Shown: positions 1 through 7,976 of the stretch, one piece after another
Layout of the letters: each line of letters starts with the position of its first letter
Numbering within the stretch: position 1 is the stretch's first letter
Source of the DNA: Streptomyces sp. DSM 110735
Lineage (GTDB): Bacteria > Actinomycetota > Actinomycetes > Streptomycetales > Streptomycetaceae
Assembly: GCF_016482685.1 (NCBI RefSeq)
Contig: NZ_JACYHF010000015.1
Span: 92,128 to 156,127, forward strand
Direction of reading: 5' to 3'
Length of the DNA: 64,000 nucleotides
Program-made: the position numbers and the translations under genes
The notes under the pieces: model-generated
Databases searched by the model: none
What the model was told of the DNA's origin: nothing
What the model saw: the letters and a program-made list of their open reading frames with translations, nothing else

Positions 1-162
1 TACGTGACTTTTCATGCCCGGTGCCGCCCGCTCCGCCCGCCCAATCACCCACGTGGTTCATACGAGTCGCGGGGCGCTGCGGGTCGTCACAGGATCAAGG
101 AACGCTGCCGTGCCCATCCGTGGCCGGCACCGGCGAAGCCCCGCGAAGGAGATGTGTGCAGG

Positions 163-1251
163 ATGACCACGACGTCTGAACGGCCCTCAGGAACGCTGAC
201 CCGCGAGGTCTCGAAGCGTGTCTCCCAGTCCGTGTTCGACGGCTCGCCGCTGCGGGTCGTCCTGCTGGTCGACGTGTTCGACGGCGCGCAGCAGCAGTTC
301 CTGGAGGCGTACGAGCAGCTCTGCGCGCAGGTCGCCCAGGTGCCCGGACACGTCAGCGACCAGCTCTGCCAGTCCATCGAGAACCCCTCGCAGTGGCTGA
401 TCACCAGCGAGTGGGAGAGCGCCCCGCCGTTCCTCACCTGGGTGAACAGCGAGGATCACGTGGCGATGGTGGAGCCGCTGCACTCCTGCGTCCGTGACAC
501 CCGCTCGCTGCGCTTCCACATCGTCCGCGAGACGAACGGCGCCTCCGCCGCCGCCCAGACCCCCGGTGGTCGGCGTCTGCAGGAGCGTCCGCGCATCGGC
601 GACGGTGTCATCCGGCACGCGCTCACCTTCACGGTGAAGCCGGGCACGGAGGACAAGGTCCGCAAGATCCTCGCGGACTACGCCTCGCCCGAGGCGCGGG
701 TGGACGACGGCACCCGGCTGCTGCGCACCTCGCTGTTCATGGAGGGCAACCGTGTCGTGCGCGCCATCGAGGTGCGCGGCGACCTGCTGGCGGCGCTGCG
801 TCACGTGGCCCGGCAGCCGGAGATCCGCGCGGTCGAGGAAGCCATCAACCCCTACCTGGAGCAGGACCGCGACCTGGACGACCAGGAGTCGGCGCGGATG
901 TTCTTCACCCGCGCGGCGCTGCCCGCCGTGCACCACGTGATGGCGGACGGCGCCGGTGCCGAGAGCGCCCGGATCGCCCTGCTCTACCCGGCGAGCTCCG
1001 GCGAGGGGATGCGGCTGGCCGAGCTGCTCTCGCAGAGCGACCAGGCGCTCGTCGACGACCCGAGGAGCGCGGTGCTGCGCAGCACGGTGTTCCAGCGCGA
1101 CGACGTGGTGGTCCGTCTGGTGGACGTCAGCGGCGACGACGTCGCCCTCCTGCCCCGTGACGCGGGTGCCGCCGCCGAGGTGCGCGCCCTGCTCGACGGC
1201 GAGGCATCCCGGATGGCCATGGTCACCGACCGCCGGTCCCAGGGCGCCTGA
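163..1251 (+). CDS. SchA/CurD-like protein, whiE ORFI type
   Basis: A 362-residue protein opening a seven-gene type II polyketide operon. I recognise it as the SchA/CurD (whiE ORFI) family from its position next to a cupin and KS-alpha and from repeated ferredoxin-like segments (around residues 25-120, 145-235 and 260-350) resembling antibiotic-biosynthesis monooxygenase folds. The exact reaction of this family is not settled; a role in spore pigment maturation is inferred. The reading frame stays open upstream to position 4, but ATG 163 follows AAGGAG at 146-151, so I take that start. The divergent whiE hydroxylase (ORFVIII) known in S. coelicolor would lie left of the window edge. Confidence 0.85.
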   Translation: MTTTSERPSGTLTREVSKRVSQSVFDGSPLRVVLLVDVFDGAQQQFLEAYEQLCAQVAQVPGHVSDQLCQSIENPSQWLITSEWESAPPFLTWVNSEDHVAMVEPLHSCVRDTRSLRFHIVRETNGASAAAQTPGGRRLQERPRIGDGVIRHALTFTVKPGTEDKVRKILADYASPEARVDDGTRLLRTSLFMEGNRVVRAIEVRGDLLAALRHVARQPEIRAVEEAINPYLEQDRDLDDQESARMFFTRAALPAVHHVMADGAGAESARIALLYPASSGEGMRLAELLSQSDQALVDDPRSAVLRSTVFQRDDVVVRLVDVSGDDVALLPRDAGAAAEVRALLDGEASRMAMVTDRRSQGA

Positions 1252-1308
1252 TCCGTGTCCTTCTCCCACCCCGAACAAGCCGACGCGGCACACCCCACGG
1301 AGGAAGCT

Positions 1309-1767
1309 GTGATCCAACCCCGTCCGAAGATCGTGAACCTGATGGACGCCGAGCCCAACACCCGGCGCGGCGGTGACCTGCGCGCCATGCTCACCCCGGC
1401 GACGGTCGGCTCGACCAGCGGTTTCATGGGCGTGGCCCTCATCCAGCCCGGCGACCGCATCGGCGAGCACTACCACCCGTACTCCGAGGAGTTCGTGTAC
1501 GTGATCTGCGGCCGTCTGGAGGTGGACCTCGACGGCGAGGCGCACCCCCTCCTGCCGGAGCAGGGTCTGATGATCCCGATGAACATGCGGCACCGCTTCC
1601 GCAACGTGGGCGACGACGAGGCGCGCCTCGTCTTCCACCTGGGTCCGCTGGCCCCGCGCCCGCAGCTCGGGCACGTCGACACCGAGGAGACGGATGTCAT
1701 CGGCGCCGCCGCGGTGGGGACGGAGGCGGGCCGGGCCAAGGCCGGCCGGGAGCAGGTGCCCTCATGA
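1309..1767 (+). CDS. cupin-domain protein, whiE ORFII type
   Basis: A single-domain cupin of 152 residues. The sequence shows a GDRIGEHYHPYSEEF segment (metal-ligand histidines and glutamate of cupin motif 1) and a later MNMRHRF segment (cupin motif 2). It sits between the SchA/CurD gene and the ketosynthase, the place of whiE ORFII, so a role in spore-pigment polyketide tailoring or cyclisation is inferred. The frame is open from GTG 1255, but GTG 1309 has GGAGG at 1299-1303 five bases ahead and yields a compact cupin, so I chose it. The stop overlaps the KS-alpha ATG (ATGA at 1764), implying translational coupling. Confidence 0.87.
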   Translation: MIQPRPKIVNLMDAEPNTRRGGDLRAMLTPATVGSTSGFMGVALIQPGDRIGEHYHPYSEEFVYVICGRLEVDLDGEAHPLLPEQGLMIPMNMRHRFRNVGDDEARLVFHLGPLAPRPQLGHVDTEETDVIGAAAVGTEAGRAKAGREQVPS

Positions 1768-3023
1768 CCCGCCGGGTGGCGGTCACGGGCATAGGCATCG
1801 TGGCCCCGGGCGGCATCGGCGCCCCGGCCTTCTGGGACCTGCTGTCGAGCGGTCGTACCGCGACGCGGGGCATCACCTTCTTCGACGCCTCCGGACTGCG
1901 CTCGCGCATAGCCGCCGAGTGCGACTTCGACCCGGCGGCGTACGGGCTCGACGCGGAGCAGGTCGAACGGGCGGACCGGTACATCCAGTTCGCCCTGGTG
2001 GCGGGCGACGAGGCGGTGCACGACTCGGGGCTCGACCTCGCGCGGGAGAACCCGTGGCGGATCGGGGTCTCGGTCGGCACCGCCGTCGGCGGCACCACCC
2101 GCCTGGAGAACGACTACGTCCTCGTCAGCAACGGCGGTGAGCGCTGGGACGTGGACCACGCCAAGGCGCGCCCGCAGTTGCACCGGGCGTTCTCCCCGAG
2201 CACGGTCGCCTCCTCGGTGGCCGAGCGGTTCGGGGCCAAGGGTCCGGTGCAGACGGTGTCGACGGGCTGCACCTCGGGTCTGGACGCGGTGGGCTACGCC
2301 TTCCACACCGTGCAGGAGGGGCGGGCGGACATATGCATCGCCGGAGCCTCCGACTCGCCGATCTCGCCGATCACGATGGCGTGCTTCGACGCGATCAAGG
2401 CGACCTCCCCGAACAACGACGACCCGGCGCACGCCTCCCGCCCCTTCGACAACAACCGTGACGGGTTCGTCATGGGCGAGGGCGGCGCGGTCCTGGTCCT
2501 GGAGGAGCTGGAGCACGCGCGGGCCCGCGGCGCGCACGTGTACTGCGAACTGAGCGGCTACGCCACGTTCGGCAACGCGTATCACATGACCGGTCTGACG
2601 CCCGAGGGCCTGGAGATGGCCCGCGCGATCGAGACGGCCCTGGACCAGGCCCGGCTCGACCCGACGGCGATCGACTACGTCAACGCCCACGGTTCCGGCA
2701 CCCGGCAGAACGACCGCCACGAGACGGCGGCGGTCAAGCGGGCGCTCGGACAGCACGCCTACGACACCCCGATGAGCTCCATCAAGTCGATGGTGGGGCA
2801 CTCCCTCGGGGCGATCGGGGCGATCGAGGTGGTGGCGTGTGTGCTGGCTCTCGCCCGGCAGACCGTCCCGCCGACCGCGAACTACGAGACCCCCGACCCC
2901 GAGTGCGACCTGGACTACGTGCCGCGCGAGGCCCGCGAGCGGAAGCTGTCCGGCGTGCTGTCGGTGGGCAGCGGGTTCGGCGGCTTCCAGTCCGCGGTGA
3001 TCCTGACCCGGCCGAGGGAGTGA
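1764..3023 (+). CDS. type II PKS ketosynthase alpha subunit (KS-alpha), whiE ORFIII type
   Basis: The condensing subunit of a minimal aromatic polyketide synthase, 419 residues, the normal length. The active-site cysteine is C169 in STGCTSGLD. The catalytic histidines are H309 in VNAHGSGT and H346 in MVGHSLGA, with K341 ahead of the second. With the chain length factor and ACP downstream it would iteratively condense malonyl units into a poly-beta-keto chain. The start overlaps the cupin stop. The operon order I-II-KS-CLF-ACP-ARO-CYC is that of whiE, sch and cur spore-pigment clusters, so the expected product is a grey-brown spore pigment rather than an antibiotic. Confidence 0.95.
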   Translation: MTRRVAVTGIGIVAPGGIGAPAFWDLLSSGRTATRGITFFDASGLRSRIAAECDFDPAAYGLDAEQVERADRYIQFALVAGDEAVHDSGLDLARENPWRIGVSVGTAVGGTTRLENDYVLVSNGGERWDVDHAKARPQLHRAFSPSTVASSVAERFGAKGPVQTVSTGCTSGLDAVGYAFHTVQEGRADICIAGASDSPISPITMACFDAIKATSPNNDDPAHASRPFDNNRDGFVMGEGGAVLVLEELEHARARGAHVYCELSGYATFGNAYHMTGLTPEGLEMARAIETALDQARLDPTAIDYVNAHGSGTRQNDRHETAAVKRALGQHAYDTPMSSIKSMVGHSLGAIGAIEVVACVLALARQTVPPTANYETPDPECDLDYVPREARERKLSGVLSVGSGFGGFQSAVILTRPRE

Positions 3024-3030
3024 GGACACG

Positions 3031-4269
3031 ATGAGCGCAACCGAGGAACGTCGGGCGGCCGTCACCGGCATCGGTGTCGTCGCGCCCAACGGCATCAGTA
3101 CGGAGACCTTCTGGAAGTCCACCCAGGAGGGGCTCAGCCTCCTGGACCGGGTGACCCGGGAGGGCTGTGAGCACCTGCCGCTGAAGGTGGCGGGCGAGGT
3201 CCGCGAGTTCGACCCGTCGGTGGTCGAGGAGCGGTTCCTGGTGCAGACCGACCGCTTCACGCACTTCGCGATGGCGGCGGCGGACCGCGCCCTGGAGGAC
3301 GCCCGGCTCGGCCAGGCCGACACCGACGCGGACCCGTACTCCATCGGCGTGGTCACCGCGGCGGGTTCCGGCGGCGGCGAGTTCGGTCAGCGCGAGCTCC
3401 AGCAGTTGTGGGGCAAGGGCAGCCGGTTCGTCGGTCCGTACCAGTCGATCGCCTGGTTCTACGCGGCGAGCACCGGCCAGATCTCCATCCGGCGCGGGTT
3501 CAAGGGACCCTGCTCGGTGGTCGCCTCCGACGAGGCGGGCGGTCTGGACGCACTCGCGCACGCGGCGCGTGCCGTGCGCCGGGGCACCGACCGGGTGGTG
3601 GCAGGGTCCACCGAGGCGCCGCTCGCGCCGTACTCGGTGGTCTGCCAGCTCGGGTACCAGGAGCTGAGCGCCGAGTCCGACCCGGCGCGCGCGTACCGGC
3701 CGTTCACCGCGGCCGCGTGCGGGTTCGTACCGGCCGAGGGCGGCGCGATGCTCGTGATCGAGGCGGAGCCCGCCGCGCGGGAGCGCGGTGCGGACGTCCG
3801 GGCGATCGTCGCGGGCCACGCGGCGACCTTCACCGGCGCCTCCCGCTGGGCGGAGTCCCGCGCCGGGCTCGCCGAGGCGATCCGGCAGGCGCTTGCCGAG
3901 GCAGCCTGCGCCCCGGAGGAGATCGACGTGGTCTTCGCCGACGCCCTCGGGGTGCCGGAGGCGGACCGCGCCGAGGCGCTGGCCCTGGTGGACGCGCTCG
4001 GTGAGCACGGCCGCCGGGTGCCCGTGACGGCGCCCAAGACCGGCATCGGGCGGGGCTACTGCGCCGCGCCGGTGCTGGATGTGTCGGCCGCCGTGCTCGC
4101 GATGGAGCACGGCCTGATCCCGCCGACGCCGAACGTGTTCGACGTCTGCCACGACATCGACCTCGTGACCGGGCGCGCGCGCGTCGCCGAGCCGCGCACG
4201 GCACTGGTCCTCAGCCGGGGACTCATGGGGTCGAACTCGGCGCTCGTGCTGCGGCACGGCGCCGCGTAG
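3031..4269 (+). CDS. type II PKS chain length factor (KS-beta), whiE ORFIV type
   Basis: The heterodimer partner of KS-alpha, 412 residues, which sets polyketide chain length. Aligning the active-site segments places E168 (in SDEAGGLDAL) where KS-alpha has C169, so this subunit cannot form the acyl-thioester. Most chain length factors carry glutamine there; glutamate is a variant worth noting. The rest of the thiolase fold is complete, including an N-terminal VTGIGVVAPNG. Seven bases separate it from KS-alpha. Confidence in the subunit is high; the effect of Glu versus Gln is inference. Confidence 0.94.
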   Translation: MSATEERRAAVTGIGVVAPNGISTETFWKSTQEGLSLLDRVTREGCEHLPLKVAGEVREFDPSVVEERFLVQTDRFTHFAMAAADRALEDARLGQADTDADPYSIGVVTAAGSGGGEFGQRELQQLWGKGSRFVGPYQSIAWFYAASTGQISIRRGFKGPCSVVASDEAGGLDALAHAARAVRRGTDRVVAGSTEAPLAPYSVVCQLGYQELSAESDPARAYRPFTAAACGFVPAEGGAMLVIEAEPAARERGADVRAIVAGHAATFTGASRWAESRAGLAEAIRQALAEAACAPEEIDVVFADALGVPEADRAEALALVDALGEHGRRVPVTAPKTGIGRGYCAAPVLDVSAAVLAMEHGLIPPTPNVFDVCHDIDLVTGRARVAEPRTALVLSRGLMGSNSALVLRHGAA

Positions 4270-4292
4270 GCGAACAGCAAAGGAGAAACGGC

Positions 4293-4550
4293 ATGAACGC
4301 GCAGATCACCGAGGAAGAACTGGCCGCCCTCATGAAGAAGGCCGCCGGGATCACCGTCGCACCGCAGGTGCTGCGGGAGCAGCCGGAGACCCCCTTCGAG
4401 ACGCTCGGGCTCGACTCGCTCGGCCTGCTGGGCATCGTCGGCGAGCTGGAGAACCGGCACAGCGTCCCGATGCCGCCCGACGCCGAGCGCTGCAAGACCC
4501 CCAAGCAGTTCCTCGACCTCGTCAACAGCGCACTACTGGCAGGAGCCTGA
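4293..4550 (+). CDS. type II PKS acyl carrier protein, whiE ORFV type
   Basis: An 85-residue acyl carrier protein. The phosphopantetheine attachment serine is S42 in LGLDSLGLLG. It is small and acidic with the four-helix pattern expected of the family. A clear AAAGGAGAAA ribosome-binding site precedes ATG 4293. It lies directly after KS-alpha and the chain length factor and completes the minimal PKS; it would carry the growing chain to the aromatase/cyclase encoded one base downstream. Confidence 0.95.
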   Translation: MNAQITEEELAALMKKAAGITVAPQVLREQPETPFETLGLDSLGLLGIVGELENRHSVPMPPDAERCKTPKQFLDLVNSALLAGA

Positions 4551-4551
4551 G

Positions 4552-5031
4552 ATGACAGGGCACACCCAGAACGAGATCACCATCGCGGCACCGCTCGACC
4601 TGGTCTGGGACATGACCAACGACCTGGAGAACTGGCCCCGCCTGTTCAGCGAGTACGCCGCCGTCGAGATCATCTCGCGTGAGGGCCGCAAGACGACCTT
4701 CCGGCTGACCATGCACCCCGACGAGAACGGCACCGTCTGGAGCTGGGTCTCCGAGCGCGAGCCCCACCGCGAAAACCTGGAGGTCCACGCCCGCCGCGTG
4801 GAGACCGGTCCCTTCGCCCACATGAACATCCACTGGCGGTACGAGGAAGTGCCCGCCGGTACGCGGATGGTGTGGACGCAGGACTTCGCGATGAAGCCGG
4901 AGGCTCCGGTCGACGACGACTGGATGACCGACAACATCAACAAGAACTCCAAGGTCCAGATGGCCCTCATCCGGGACAAGATCGAGAAGGCCGCCGCCGG
5001 TCGCGAGTCCGCGCCGGTTCTGGCCGACTGA
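4552..5031 (+). CDS. polyketide aromatase/cyclase (SRPBCC fold), whiE ORFVI type
   Basis: A 159-residue single-domain aromatase/cyclase of the SRPBCC (START-like) family. It opens with NEITIAAPLDLVWDMTNDLE, typical of this fold, and carries the WSWVSER and MNIHWRYEEV strands of the ligand cavity. It is expected to direct first-ring cyclisation and aromatisation of the ACP-bound poly-beta-keto chain. ATG 4552 lies one base after the ACP stop, so the two are probably coupled. Neighbours and length match whiE ORFVI. Confidence 0.92.
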   Translation: MTGHTQNEITIAAPLDLVWDMTNDLENWPRLFSEYAAVEIISREGRKTTFRLTMHPDENGTVWSWVSEREPHRENLEVHARRVETGPFAHMNIHWRYEEVPAGTRMVWTQDFAMKPEAPVDDDWMTDNINKNSKVQMALIRDKIEKAAAGRESAPVLAD

Positions 5032-5051
5032 GCCCGCGCGAGAGGAACGTC

Positions 5052-5375
5052 ATGCACCAGGGACTGATCGTGGCCCGGATGGCGCCGGGTTCCGCCCCGG
5101 ACATCGCGAAGATCTTCGCGGAGTCCGACCGGGGCGAGCTGCCGCACCTCGTCGGGGTGCGCCGCCGCAGCCTGTTCCAGTTCGGCGATGTGTACATGCA
5201 CCTCGTCGAGTCCGACACCGACCCCGCCCCCGCCATCGCCAAGGTGGCCGGGCACCCGGAGTTCCGCGGCATCAGCGAGCGCCTGACGGCGTACGTGAGC
5301 GCCTACGACCCGGAGACCTGGCGCTCCCCGAAGGACGCCATGGCGCAGCGCTTCTACCTGTGGGAGCGCGACTAG
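5052..5375 (+). CDS. TcmI-family polyketide cyclase, whiE ORFVII type
   Basis: A 107-residue ferredoxin-like TcmI-type cyclase, last gene of the operon. Visible family features are the N-terminal GLIVARMAPG strand, the SDRGELPHLVGVRRRSLFQF segment and the C-terminal MAQRFYLWE. Such enzymes close later rings of aromatic polyketides. AGAGGA at 5041-5046 precedes ATG 5052. A strong hairpin terminator starts about 50 bases after the stop, marking the operon end. Confidence 0.9.
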   Translation: MHQGLIVARMAPGSAPDIAKIFAESDRGELPHLVGVRRRSLFQFGDVYMHLVESDTDPAPAIAKVAGHPEFRGISERLTAYVSAYDPETWRSPKDAMAQRFYLWERD

Positions 5376-5425
5376 CCCTCTCCGGTTCACACCGGACCGT
5401 CACCGGGGACCGCCCCGGAACAGCA

Positions 5426-5470
5426 ACCGGCCGCCGGGCCCGCAGCGTCGCGGGCCCGGCGGCCGGTTTT
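5426..5470 (+). terminator. strong intrinsic-type terminator of the whiE-like operon
   Basis: A perfect 18-bp inverted repeat (5426-5443 and 5450-5467) with a 6-base loop AGCGTC, followed by a short T run. It lies between the last polyketide gene and the convergent methyltransferase, so it may stop transcription from both sides. Confidence 0.85.
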
Positions 5471-5522
5471 CCGGTGGGCGCCGGTTGGGTCGGTTGAGCC
5501 GGTTGAATCGGTCGAGGGCAGG

Positions 5523-6551
5523 TCAGCCGACGACGTGGCACTCGAAGGCGTGCAGATACGGGTTGACGGGACGGATGTCGTCCACGGCCAGGCCCGCCGC
5601 GGTGAGGCGGCCGACCATGCTCTCGGTGGTGTGCTTGGCGCCGCCCACGTTGAGCAGGAGGAGCAGGTCCATGGCGGTGCTGAAGCGCATCGAGGGGGAC
5701 TCGTCGACGAGGTTCTCGATGACGATCACCCGGGTGCCCTTGCCGCCCGCCTTGACGACGTTGCCCAGGAGGCGGGCCGTGCTCTCGTCGTCCCACTCCA
5801 GGATGTTCTTGATGACGTAGACGTCGGCCTTGACCGGGACCGAGGCGCGCACGTCACCGGGCACGATCTCGGCGCGGTCCGCCAGGTCGCCGCCCTCGCG
5901 CAGCCGGGGCAGCGCGTTCTCGACGACGCGGGGCAGGTCCAGCAGGCTGCCGCGCATGGCCGGGTACTTGTCCAGCAGGCAGGCGACCACGTGCCCCTGG
6001 CCGCCGCCGAGGTCCGCCACCGAGGAGGCGCCGGACAGGTCGAGCAGGGCGGCGACCTCGCGGGCGGACTGCTCGCTGGAGCGGGTCATGGCCTGGTTGA
6101 AGACGTCCGCGGACTCGGGGGCGTCCTCGTTGAGGTAGTGGAAGAACTCCTTGCCGTAGAGGGACTCCACGACGTTGTTCCCGGTGCGCACGGCCTCGTC
6201 CAGCTTGGGCCAGGCGTCCCAGGTCCACGGCTCGGTGCACCACAGGGCGATGGCGCGCAGGCTGTTCGGGTCGTCCTCGCGCAGCAGGCGGGACATCTCG
6301 GTGTGGGTGAAGGTGCCGTCCGGCTGCTCGGCGAAGACGCCGTAGCAGGACAGGGCCCGCAGCAGTCGGCGCAGCGGCTTGGGCTCGGTCTTCACCGCGG
6401 CCGCCAGGTCCTCGACCGCGGTCGGCCGGTCGGTGAGGGCGTCGGCGACGCCGAGCCGGGCGGCGGCCCGGACGGCGGCGGCGCAGGCCGCCCCGAACAC
6501 CAGCTCGCGCAGGCGCATGGGGGGTGGTGGGGCAGTCTCAGCGGTCGTCAT
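5523..6551 (-). CDS. class I SAM-dependent O-methyltransferase (family 2 type)
   Basis: A 342-residue protein with an N-terminal winged-helix dimerisation domain (about residues 10-95) and a C-terminal Rossmann methyltransferase domain. SAM motif I is VADLGGGQG. It resembles polyketide and plant-type O-methyltransferases and lies convergent to the spore pigment operon, so methylation of the pigment is a reasonable guess. In this family a catalytic histidine normally precedes a DW pair in a V-L-K-x-x-L-H-D-W stretch. Here the stretch reads VIKNILEWDD, with no histidine and one residue fewer. The enzyme may use another base or lack transferase activity. Confidence 0.85.
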   Translation of the reverse strand: MTTAETAPPPPMRLRELVFGAACAAAVRAAARLGVADALTDRPTAVEDLAAAVKTEPKPLRRLLRALSCYGVFAEQPDGTFTHTEMSRLLREDDPNSLRAIALWCTEPWTWDAWPKLDEAVRTGNNVVESLYGKEFFHYLNEDAPESADVFNQAMTRSSEQSAREVAALLDLSGASSVADLGGGQGHVVACLLDKYPAMRGSLLDLPRVVENALPRLREGGDLADRAEIVPGDVRASVPVKADVYVIKNILEWDDESTARLLGNVVKAGGKGTRVIVIENLVDESPSMRFSTAMDLLLLLNVGGAKHTTESMVGRLTAAGLAVDDIRPVNPYLHAFECHVVG

Positions 6552-6607
6552 CTGCCGCCCTTTCTGGTTCCTCGGCTCTTCGCTGCTGTTCGCTGCTGTT
6601 CGGGCGG

Positions 6608-7678
6608 TCAGCACAGGCCCGCGGGCTTGGACGCCCGGCAGGAGTTGCGCTCGAAGACGTTGTTGCTCTTGGCCGGCTCGGTGTTCACGAGGTCGGCGGG
6701 GGCGTTGTTCTCCAGGGTGTTGCGGTCGATCCGGTTGTTCACGCCCTTGGCGCCGACCATGCTCTTGAACAGCACGATGCCGCCGGACAGCGGGGACTTG
6801 CCGCGGTTGCCCGCGACGTGGTTGCCGGTCACGCGGGTCTTCTCGGCGCCGGTGAGGACGATGCCCGAGCCCTGGATGACGGGGAGGCGGGCGGTCTTCG
6901 CGCAGTACTTGTTGTTCTCCACGACGTCGTTGGAGGCGACGGTGAGGTTTCCGCCCTGCGGCTTGTTCTCGTCGCCGACGACGAAGACACCGCCGCAGTT
7001 GCCGGTGATGGTGTTGTCCGAGACGGTCAGGTTCCGCAGGCGGCGCACGGTGACGCCGATGCGGTTGTTCTCCAGGCGGTTGCGCTCGACGCGGGTGGCC
7101 CCGGAGTCGTAGGCGCCGCCCTCCTCGTTGATGGTGTTGGCGAGGAAGAGTCCGGCGTCGCCGTTGCGGCGGGCCTGGTTCTCCCGCAGCAGGCTGTGCA
7201 CCGAGCGCTCGGTGGCGATGCCCCAGACCTTGTTGTCGACGGCCTGGACCCGGCGGACCGTCAGGCTGTCGGTCGCCATGCCGAACACCCCGGCGTGGCT
7301 GAACCCGGTGACCTTGAGGTCGGCGACGGTGACGCCCTCGACGTTCTTCTTCTTGGTGCCGAGCACGCAGATGCCGTCGCCGTGCTGGGCGCAGGTGTTG
7401 GCGACCTTGCCGGTCTTGGTGGCGGCGGGCTTGACGACGGTACGCGCCCCGACGCCCCGCAGGGTCACCCAGGGCGTGTCGACGACGACGCTCTCGTGAT
7501 AGGTCCCGGCCAGCACCAGCACGGTGTCGCCGGGCTGCGCGGCGTTCACCGCCTTCTGGATCGAGTGACCGGGGCGGACCACGAGGGTCTGGTGCGCCGC
7601 AGCGGCGGGCGCGGCGCCGAGACCGCCGCCGAGAAGGGCGGCGGTGCAGGCGAGATATGCGAGGTGACATCTCTTCAT
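6608..7678 (-). CDS. secreted right-handed parallel beta-helix protein
   Basis: A 356-residue exported protein. Residues 1-30 form a signal peptide with a basic start (MKRC), a hydrophobic stretch and an AAPAAAAH cleavage region. The mature part is a series of about 22-residue coils rich in Asn and Val (for example NNRIGV, VSDNTITGN, ENNKYC), the signature of NosD/pectate-lyase-like beta-helices. Four cysteines suggest disulfides. Substrate unknown; surface polysaccharide binding or lysis is possible. ATG 7678 has no good ribosome-binding site but lies close to a GATAAT -10-like box (7704-7699) and overlaps a palindrome. Confidence 0.8.
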   Translation of the reverse strand: MKRCHLAYLACTAALLGGGLGAAPAAAAHQTLVVRPGHSIQKAVNAAQPGDTVLVLAGTYHESVVVDTPWVTLRGVGARTVVKPAATKTGKVANTCAQHGDGICVLGTKKKNVEGVTVADLKVTGFSHAGVFGMATDSLTVRRVQAVDNKVWGIATERSVHSLLRENQARRNGDAGLFLANTINEEGGAYDSGATRVERNRLENNRIGVTVRRLRNLTVSDNTITGNCGGVFVVGDENKPQGGNLTVASNDVVENNKYCAKTARLPVIQGSGIVLTGAEKTRVTGNHVAGNRGKSPLSGGIVLFKSMVGAKGVNNRIDRNTLENNAPADLVNTEPAKSNNVFERNSCRASKPAGLC

Positions 7679-7692
7679 ACCGCGTACGGTAT
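7677..7692. promoter_or_regulatory. palindromic operator candidate at the beta-helix gene start
   Basis: ATACCG-N4-CGGTAT inverted repeat (6-bp arms). It overlaps the ATG of the beta-helix gene and lies where a transcript would start downstream of GATAAT (7704-7699, minus strand). A regulator bound here would block initiation. The binding protein is unknown. Confidence 0.45.
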
Positions 7693-7976
7693 GACCCGAT
7701 TATCCAGAAGGTCTGATATAGGCCGTCCGGCGGCGTGTCAGGGGGCGCCCGGAGTGTCAGGGGTTTTCAGGGGGGCGTCCGGGGGCGGGGCCGGGCGGCT
7801 GGGCGGGGGTGGCGAACGGGGGCTGGGGGAGGCGGGCCGGGCGAGCGTGGTGGGCAGGCGTGGCGGGTGGAGCCGGTCGACGGGTCGGGTCCGGCGGGGC
7901 GCCGGGCTCGGCGGCAGCGCCGGTTCGCGGCGGCTCCGGAAGGCGCCCCGGTAGTCGGCGCCGGGCAGGCGAGTGG

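Noticed and set aside
1..162. N-terminal extension of the first polyketide gene from position 4
   Set aside because: The extension is Arg/Pro-rich and lacks a ribosome site; ATG 163 has AAGGAG ahead and begins family-like sequence.
187..1674. 495-codon minus-strand frame opposite the first two polyketide genes
   Set aside because: Antisense shadow with His/Val/Leu bias; the plus-strand genes have ribosome sites and clear families.
7693..7976. Possible small gene in the gap between beta-helix and kinase genes
   Set aside because: All frames are Gly/Arg/Ala or Pro/Ser low-complexity; no start with a ribosome site.
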